64,000 bases of DNA from Streptomyces sp. NBC_00370 (GTDB taxonomy: Bacteria; Actinomycetota; Actinomycetes; Streptomycetales; Streptomycetaceae): assembly GCF_036084755.1 (NCBI RefSeq), contig NZ_CP107968.1, forward strand, positions 496,001 through 560,000, given 5' to 3'. Positions 58,832-64,000 of this stretch are shown piece after piece (position 1 is the stretch's first letter; each line of letters starts with the position of its first letter). The translations under genes and the position numbers were made by a program. Below the pieces are notes generated by a model. It saw only the letters and a program-made list of their open reading frames with translations. It was not told the origin of the DNA and did no database searches.

Positions 58832-59266
58832 GTGACGTTCCAGCTGAGCCTCGACATCACCGCCCCGCCGGCCAAGGTGTTCGCCTTCGTCGCCGACTTC
58901 ACCACCATGCCGAAGTGGTACTCCGCGGTGCAGCGCGTACGACGCGTCGAAGGCACGGGCGGCCTCGGCACCCGGTACGAGGTGCACCGGAACCTCCCTG
59001 GCGGCCCGACGGTCAACGAAGTCGCGATCACCGGCTTCTCACCGGGCGAAGAGGTCACCTTCACCTCGCTGAGCGGGCCAACTCCCTTCGTCTACCGCTT
59101 CCACGCCCAGCCCCACCGGCGCGCGACGCGCCTCGCCCTGGAGGGCACGATCAGCGCATCCGGCCTGCCGGGCCCGGCCGCCCTTCTCGGGCCGGTGGCC
59201 GAGCAGTTGTTCAAGCGCGGCATGCGCGACAACCTCGGAACGCTGGCCTCGCTCCTGGAGTACTAG
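58832..59266 (+). CDS. SRPBCC (START-like) small-molecule-binding protein
   Basis: 144 residues from the GTG at 58832 (GGAGG 5 bases upstream). FQLSLDITAPPAKVFAFVAD, the cavity strand EVAITGFSPGEEVTFTSL, and a long C-terminal helix LFKRGMRDNLGTLASLL. The fold binds hydrophobic ligands and includes aromatase/cyclases. It follows the MarR gene by 37 bp, probably on the same transcript. Confidence 0.82.
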   Translation: MTFQLSLDITAPPAKVFAFVADFTTMPKWYSAVQRVRRVEGTGGLGTRYEVHRNLPGGPTVNEVAITGFSPGEEVTFTSLSGPTPFVYRFHAQPHRRATRLALEGTISASGLPGPAALLGPVAEQLFKRGMRDNLGTLASLLEY

Positions 59267-59300
59267 GGCCTTGCGGCGAGCAGTGTCCGCCGCCCGTGTG

Positions 59301-59663
59301 CTAGGCGGCTTCGGAGCCGTCGAGGAAGCGGAGCAGTACGGCGGCCTCTTCGCGTAGTTGTGCGGCTCGGTCCGCGTGTGCCGGGGACGTCAACTGCGCC
59401 GCCGCGTCGAGGCGTTCGGTGGCCTCGGCGCGGACGATGTCTCGTACGTCGCCCTCGCTCAGGTCGCGCCGCGCCGCCTCGGTGGCGCCGGCACCCACTG
59501 GTGAGTCTTCGATGGCCGAGCTGCGTGCGTCGGCCGGGTCCACGGGAACCGCCTCGGCGTTGTCGAGCGCCGAGAGAGTCGCGCGCAAGGCGCGCATCGC
59601 GACCTTGTCGCGGGCACGCATCGCTTCCGGCAGTGCCTGACGCATACGGATTCGCAAGGACAT
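59301..59663 (-). CDS. GatB/YqeY-like protein
   Basis: 120 residues, about 30 shorter than typical YqeY. MRQALPEAMRARDKVAMRALRATLSALDNAEA is the usual opening, followed by EGDVRDIVRAEATERLDAA. The family resembles the tRNA-binding tail of GatB; its role is unknown. It may be the last gene of the iron-uptake unit, but a 180-bp gap separates them. Confidence 0.82.
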   Translation of the reverse strand: MSLRIRMRQALPEAMRARDKVAMRALRATLSALDNAEAVPVDPADARSSAIEDSPVGAGATEAARRDLSEGDVRDIVRAEATERLDAAAQLTSPAHADRAAQLREEAAVLLRFLDGSEAA

Positions 59664-59697
59664 GCCGTGACTCTACGGCGTCGTGGCTCTGCGGCTT

Positions 59698-59817
59698 CTA
59701 CGAGGTGGGCGCCGGGCCCCCGGCCGGTCGGGCCAGCTCCGCCACGGTGGCGGAAAGGAACTCCCACGACTCCTCGGCATCGGGCGTACGGCCGTGCGCC
59801 CGGGGCCGGTTCTTCAT
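59698..59817 (-). CDS. Possible 39-residue small protein
   Basis: ATG at 59817, preceded by TAGGG about 7 bases upstream, codes for MKNRPRAHGRTPDAEESW and 21 more residues ending in GGPAPTS. It begins 27 bp after the siderophore permease stop, in the same direction. No recognised family; it may be a real small gene or chance in GC-rich DNA. Confidence 0.3.
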   Translation of the reverse strand: MKNRPRAHGRTPDAEESWEFLSATVAELARPAGGPAPTS

Positions 59818-59844
59818 GGTGCGGACCCTACCGACCCCACCGCG

Positions 59845-62010
59845 TCATCTCATCGCCTTGGACCGCCACAGCAGCCAACCGAAGTACGGTGCCCCGATCA
59901 CCGCCGTGACGACCCCCACCGGGATCTGCGCCGGCGCGACGACCGTACGGCCGACCGTGTCGGCGACGACCACCAGCAGCGAGCCCAGCAGGGCGGCAAC
60001 CGGCAGCACCCGTCCATGGCGCCGGCCCACCAGGGCACGCGCGGCGTGGGGTGCCACGAGTCCGACGAAGCCGATGACACCGACAGCGGCCACCGCGGCC
60101 GCGGTGAGCACAACGGCCACGGCGAGAAGTCCCAGCCGTGTCGTGCCCAGCCGGATGCCGAGCAGCCGTGGTGTGTCGGCGTCCAGCCCTATGAGGTCGA
60201 GCTCGCGGCGCTTCGCGGCGAGTACGGGCGCTGCCGCCAACAGCGCGCCGAGCACCGGAAGTACCTCGGGGAACGTGCGTCCGTACGTCGATCCTGACAG
60301 CCAGGTCAGCGCCTTGGTGCCGTTGTACTGATCGGTCAGCACGATGAGCAGGCTCACCAACGCCGCCGCTCCCGCCGACACACCGATACCGATCAGCACC
60401 AGCCGGTTCTGCTCCAGTCCGCCGCGCGCCCCGAGCCCGAAGACCAGCAGGGTGGCGGCCGCGGCCCCGGCGAGCGCGGAGCCGCCGACGTACCAGAAGC
60501 TCGCGAGCGGGACGATCGTGAGCGTGATGACGGCGCCGACGCCCGCTCCCCCGACGACACCGAGGATGCCCGGTTCGGCGAGGGGGTTGCGGGAGACCGC
60601 CTGCACGACGGTCCCCGCTGTCGCCAGCGCGGCGCCGGCGAGCAGCGCCGCCGCGACGCGCGGCATGCGGGTGTCGAGGACGAACGAGACGAAGCGTCCG
60701 GACCGCCCGGTGAGCCAGTTCCCCACGTCGCCGAGCAACAGCGGGGCGTCGCCGAGCAGAGTGGCGGCGACAACCGCCGCGCAGAGAGCGGTGGTTACCG
60801 TCACGAGCGTGACGGCGAAGGCACGGCGGCTGCGCAGACGCACGAAGGCGGCGGCCGGGGCGGCGGCTCCCGTGTCACGGGACCGGTAGGCCAGGGACAC
60901 GAGTACGACCGCGCCGAAGAAGCTCGTCACGATGCCCGTCGGTACGGAAGCGCCCGCCTGGGCGCCGAACAGGGCCCGCAGCAGCACATCGGCGCCGAGC
61001 ACGACCAGCACGCCCGCCACCGCCGACGCGGGGACGAACAGCCGATGACGCAGCAGCGCGGGCAGCCGGGCACCGGCCAGCCGTACGATCGCGGGCGCGC
61101 ACAGCCCGACGAATCCGATGGGCCCTGCGACGGTGACGGACACGGCCGAGAGGGCGACGGCGAGGACGACGGCAATCGCCCGCGTACGGCGGGGACTTAC
61201 GCCGACGACCGCCGCTCCGTCGTCACCGAGCGCGAGGATGTCGAGTCGCCTGCCGAGCACGATCAGCCCGGTCAACGCCAGGACGGCGACCGGCGCGAGC
61301 CGGTCGACGGTCTGCATGCCGATCTGCGCGAGGGAGCCGTTGCCCCAGGCGTAGAGGCCGGTCGTCTGCTGTGCGCGCAGCAGGAGCAGCGTCTGGCTCA
61401 GACCGCCGAGGCCGAGGGTGAGCGCCGAACCCGCGAGCACGAGGCGGGTGGGTCCCGCTCCCGCCCTGGCGAGTCCCAGCACGATGCCGGCGGCGAGCAG
61501 TCCGCCGATCAGCGCGGTACCGCCCGCCAGGAACGGCGGCAGGGTGACGCCGAACGCCGCGACGGCGACGACCGCGAGATAGGCGCCCGCGTCCACGGCG
61601 AGCGTGTCGGGCGACGCGAGTACGTTCCGTGACACCGACTGCAGTACGGCGCCGGCCACGCCCAGTGTGCAGCCGACGATCAGCCCTGCGGCGAGCCGTG
61701 GCAGCCGGGAGGCCACCAGTACGGCGTCCGCCTGGTCCGAAGTGCCGCCGTCCGACCAGCGGGAGATGACCGCGCGCCAGAGGGTGTGCGGTCCGACGGT
61801 CGCCGTGCCTTGGCTGATGTGCAGGGCCATGAGGACCAGCAGGGCCAGGAGCGCCCCGAGGGCGAGGACGGCGACCCGGCCGCGCCCGGCCGGCGCCGTG
61901 CGGCCGGGCACGGTGGAGGCGGCTGCCTCCACCGGGCCCGCCGATGAAGAGAGTTCGGTCTTCGCAACGGACGGAGGACCGGCTTTCGCCGCGACGGTGT
62001 GGACGTTCAC
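59845..62010 (-). CDS. Iron-siderophore ABC permease, fused double FecCD
   Basis: 721 residues, twice the usual FecCD length. Two homologous halves, each of about ten helices: about 45-375 (SRLPRLAAGLIVGCTLGVAG, GPIGFVGLCAPAIVRL) and about 385-721 (TRMPRVAAALLAGAALATAG, GVIGFVGLVAPHAARALVG). Both keep the RxPR and GxIxFVGLxxPH/xxR motifs, so it is a FhuB-type single-chain channel. GTG at 62010 overlaps the binding-protein stop (GTGA). Confidence 0.92.
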   Translation of the reverse strand: MNVHTVAAKAGPPSVAKTELSSSAGPVEAAASTVPGRTAPAGRGRVAVLALGALLALLVLMALHISQGTATVGPHTLWRAVISRWSDGGTSDQADAVLVASRLPRLAAGLIVGCTLGVAGAVLQSVSRNVLASPDTLAVDAGAYLAVVAVAAFGVTLPPFLAGGTALIGGLLAAGIVLGLARAGAGPTRLVLAGSALTLGLGGLSQTLLLLRAQQTTGLYAWGNGSLAQIGMQTVDRLAPVAVLALTGLIVLGRRLDILALGDDGAAVVGVSPRRTRAIAVVLAVALSAVSVTVAGPIGFVGLCAPAIVRLAGARLPALLRHRLFVPASAVAGVLVVLGADVLLRALFGAQAGASVPTGIVTSFFGAVVLVSLAYRSRDTGAAAPAAAFVRLRSRRAFAVTLVTVTTALCAAVVAATLLGDAPLLLGDVGNWLTGRSGRFVSFVLDTRMPRVAAALLAGAALATAGTVVQAVSRNPLAEPGILGVVGGAGVGAVITLTIVPLASFWYVGGSALAGAAAATLLVFGLGARGGLEQNRLVLIGIGVSAGAAALVSLLIVLTDQYNGTKALTWLSGSTYGRTFPEVLPVLGALLAAAPVLAAKRRELDLIGLDADTPRLLGIRLGTTRLGLLAVAVVLTAAAVAAVGVIGFVGLVAPHAARALVGRRHGRVLPVAALLGSLLVVVADTVGRTVVAPAQIPVGVVTAVIGAPYFGWLLWRSKAMR

Positions 62011-62990
62011 TTGGTCAGTGCGTCCACGAGCGCGTCGATGTACCGCGTCATCGACGCCGTACCGCCGAACATCCAGATGCCGTCCGGGAGCCGGTGGGCT
62101 TCGCCCTTCTTCACGAAGGGCAGCGACTTCCACACCGCGTTGTCCTTGAGTCCGCCGGCGAAGGGATCACCGCCGTCCGCGTCGTTGGCGATGTACACGA
62201 ACCGGGAGTCGCCGATCTTCGTCAGGCCCTCGACGTCCGTCGCGGCGAGGCCGTACCCCTTGTCGCCCTTCATCGTCCACGGACTGACCAGACCGAGTTC
62301 GGTGTTGATGTCGGTGAGCAGCGAGCCCTTCACGAACGGGCGCACCGAGACCTGGCTTCCTTCCTGCCAGCCGTCGGCGAAGGCGACCTTCTGCCCTGCG
62401 AGGCCCGCGGCGGCGAGTTCCTTCTTGCCTTCGGCGAGCCTCTGCCGGAAGGCGGCGATCGTCTCCTCGGCCTTGGCCTCGGTTCCGGTGGCCCGCGCGA
62501 TGAGCTTCACGTTGTCGGTCATCTGGTCGATCTGGCGGCTCGCGTCAGCCGCCCGCACCACGATGAGCGGCGCCAGTTCGGAGAGTTGGCCGATGGCGGC
62601 GTCCGTCAGGTCGTCCGTCGCGACGATGAGGTCGGGCTTCAGGGCGGCGACGGTATCGAGACTGGGTTCGCCGCGGGTGCCGATGTCCTTGGTGCCGTCG
62701 GCAAGGGGCGCCGCCGTGTCGTAGTCCTGGTACCCCTTCACATCGGCCACGCCGACGGGGTCGACGCCCAGGGTGACGAGCGATTCGACGACGTTCCATT
62801 CGGTGCCGACGACTCGCTGGGCCGGTCCGTCGAGCGTCACTTTCTCGCCGCGCGAGTCGGTGACCGTCAGCGCGGGGGCCGCGGCGGCCGTCTTCTCGGG
62901 TGCCTCCGTCGTGCCGCAGCCGACGAGGGTGGCCGCGAGGGTGGCGGCGATCACGCTGATCGCGGGCCATGCCCGGAGCTTGGTGGTCAT
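62007..62990 (-). CDS. Iron-siderophore ABC substrate-binding lipoprotein
   Basis: 327 residues. Signal peptide ending ATLVGC, with Cys25 the lipidation site, then the FepB/FhuD-like helical-backbone fold: RVVGTEWNVVESLVTLGVDP, SLDTVAALKPDLIVATDDL, GLAATDVEGLTKIGDSRF. It would capture a ferric siderophore outside the membrane. ATG at 62990 with a weak ribosome site, 7 bases after the ATPase stop. Confidence 0.9.
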   Translation of the reverse strand: MTTKLRAWPAISVIAATLAATLVGCGTTEAPEKTAAAAPALTVTDSRGEKVTLDGPAQRVVGTEWNVVESLVTLGVDPVGVADVKGYQDYDTAAPLADGTKDIGTRGEPSLDTVAALKPDLIVATDDLTDAAIGQLSELAPLIVVRAADASRQIDQMTDNVKLIARATGTEAKAEETIAAFRQRLAEGKKELAAAGLAGQKVAFADGWQEGSQVSVRPFVKGSLLTDINTELGLVSPWTMKGDKGYGLAATDVEGLTKIGDSRFVYIANDADGGDPFAGGLKDNAVWKSLPFVKKGEAHRLPDGIWMFGGTASMTRYIDALVDALTK

Positions 62991-62997
62991 GGGGATG

Positions 62998-63867
62998 TCA
63001 GGGCCTTTCCAGCCGGAGGTGATGTCTGCCCACCGCACGGGTGCGGGGGATTCCCGTCGAGGGGTCGGCTCCGACCTCGATACGGATGCCGTAGGTGTCG
63101 CTCAGCAGCTCGGCGTCGTACACCTGGGCGGGGGTGCCGGCAGCCGCGACACGCCCCTCGGAGAGCAGGACGACCTGATCCGCCACCGCCGCCGCCTGGT
63201 CCAGGTCGTGCAGGACGACCCCGATGGTGACGCCGTGCGTGTCGGCCAAGTCCCTGATGAGGTCGAGGATTTCCACCTGGTAGCGCAGATCGAGATAGGT
63301 CGTCGGTTCGTCGAGCAGCAGTACGTCGGTGTCCTGCGCCAGACAGCAGGCGAACCAGACGCGCTGCAACTGGCCGCCGGAGAGGCTTTCCACGCCGCGG
63401 TCGGCGAGTTCGGCGACGTTCGTGACGGCCAGGGCGTGCTCGATCAGCCGCACGCCGTCCGGGTCGCTCCCCCGCAACCGCCCCCGGTACGGGTGCCGCC
63501 CGAAGCCGACCACCTCGCGGACGCTGAGTCCCGCCGGAGTGGCGCGGCTCTGTGCGAGCAGTGTGACGCGGCGGGAGAAGTCGGTGCGCGAGAGAGCGAA
63601 GGCGTCCACAGGCTGCTCACCGTCCGCACCCACGGTCACCCGTCCGGTGCGCGCCCGGTGCAGTCGGGCGACCGCACGCAACAGGGTGGACTTCCCACTG
63701 CCGTTGGGGCCGATCAGCGCCGTGACCTGGCCGCCGGGAAGGCGGATGCCCGCCTCGTGCACCACATCCACGCCGTCGTAGGCGACGGTGAGATCGGTGG
63801 TGGCCAGGCCGGTGGCGCCGGGGCCGGACGGTGGGGAGGCTTCTCGGGCGGGTGCAGTCACGATCAC
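62998..63867 (-). CDS. Iron-siderophore ABC transporter ATPase (FecE/FhuC type)
   Basis: 289 residues. Walker A GPNGSGKST, Q-loop LLAQSRATPAGLSVREVV, GRHPYRG, signature LSGGQLQR, Walker B VLLLDEPTTYLD, switch VVLHDLDQA. First gene of the importer operon (ATPase, lipoprotein, permease). The GTG at 63867 lies 7 bases from an iron box and has no ribosome site, so the mRNA may be leaderless; GTG at 63861 is an alternative. Expression should rise in iron starvation. Confidence 0.92.
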   Translation of the reverse strand: MIVTAPAREASPPSGPGATGLATTDLTVAYDGVDVVHEAGIRLPGGQVTALIGPNGSGKSTLLRAVARLHRARTGRVTVGADGEQPVDAFALSRTDFSRRVTLLAQSRATPAGLSVREVVGFGRHPYRGRLRGSDPDGVRLIEHALAVTNVAELADRGVESLSGGQLQRVWFACCLAQDTDVLLLDEPTTYLDLRYQVEILDLIRDLADTHGVTIGVVLHDLDQAAAVADQVVLLSEGRVAAAGTPAQVYDAELLSDTYGIRIEVGADPSTGIPRTRAVGRHHLRLERP

Positions 63868-63872
63868 GTCAC

Positions 63873-63891
63873 TTAGGTTAGCCTAACCTTT
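63873..63891. promoter_or_regulatory. Iron box (DtxR/DmdR-type operator)
   Basis: TTAGGTTAGCCTAACCTTT contains the perfect palindrome AGGTTAG-C-CTAACCT (63875-63889), matching the actinobacterial iron-box consensus, directly upstream of the siderophore-importer operon. Confidence 0.88.
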
Positions 63892-64000
63892 CTTCAAGTC
63901 GAAAATCGGCCATGCCCGCCCGGGGCGAGGCGTTCCACACCTTGATACGGCGAAGCCCGGATACCAGACGCGTCTTGTGTCGTACCGCACCGACCGGCCA

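Noticed and set aside
1..64000. CRISPR arrays, tRNA or rRNA genes, insertion sequences, prophage or att sites
   Set aside because: I found no regularly spaced repeats, no tRNA or rRNA sequence, no transposase or integrase motif and no flanking direct repeats. The 17-bp array at 2617 has no spacers.
1..64000. TTA (bldA-dependent) codons as markers of developmental control
   Set aside because: The TTA or TAA triplets I inspected in coding regions were out of frame or on the wrong strand. A by-eye scan is not exhaustive, so I make no claim.

Overview
The window is a very GC-rich stretch of an actinomycete chromosome, almost certainly a Streptomyces. The grounds are GTG and TTG starts, four-base stop/start overlaps in operons, many one-component regulators, secreted polymer-degrading enzymes, an actinobacterial iron box, and DasR-type (dre) operator sequences. 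I saw no tRNA, rRNA, CRISPR array, phage gene or insertion sequence. The content is typical of a chromosome arm: accessory resistance, catabolic and biosynthetic loci, each with its own regulator.

Layout. 1-9.5 kb is a drug-inactivation and regulator zone: a 5'-truncated rifampicin phosphotransferase, a DeoR regulator, a NudK-like Nudix enzyme, a MarR/NmrA-like pair, and two TetX-like flavin monooxygenases. One of these is divergent from a TetR-class repressor across a near-perfect tetO operator. 9.5-18.8 kb holds a GNAT protein, a nitrobindin-like protein, and a convergent pair of transcription units: an FCD-GntR regulator with a cytosine-deaminase-like amidohydrolase, facing a five-gene peptide-type ABC importer. 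Both units carry GGTATACC palindromes upstream. 18.8-24 kb holds a secreted phosphodiester glycosidase, a LysR/SDR pair with a T-N11-A box, and a secreted GH16+CBM32 glucanase with a LacI-type operator.

24-28.3 kb is a four-gene operon: an MfnB-like furan synthase, aldehyde dehydrogenase, Zn alcohol dehydrogenase and a carboxyl-methyltransferase-family protein. It looks like an uncharacterised furan pathway. 28.5-47 kb is mostly small enzymes and membrane proteins. It includes a MarR-MFS-isochorismatase-PEBP operon and an amine oxidase/amino-acid dehydrogenase/YrdC operon whose oxidase is broken by a one-base frameshift.

47.8-53.2 kb is a second candidate biosynthetic operon: phytanoyl-CoA dioxygenase-like, a glycosyltransferase-like protein of unknown family, an ornithine-decarboxylase-like PLP enzyme, GNAT and MFS. 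It is divergent from a GH3 N-acetylglucosaminidase gene. The shared control region contains three dre-like sites and a separate long inverted repeat, which suggests control by N-acetylglucosamine-responsive DasR.

55-64 kb has two membrane or surface proteins of unknown role, a lactonase-like MBL hydrolase with a MarR regulator and an SRPBCC protein, and an iron-siderophore importer (ATPase, lipoprotein, double-length permease) behind an iron box at the right edge.
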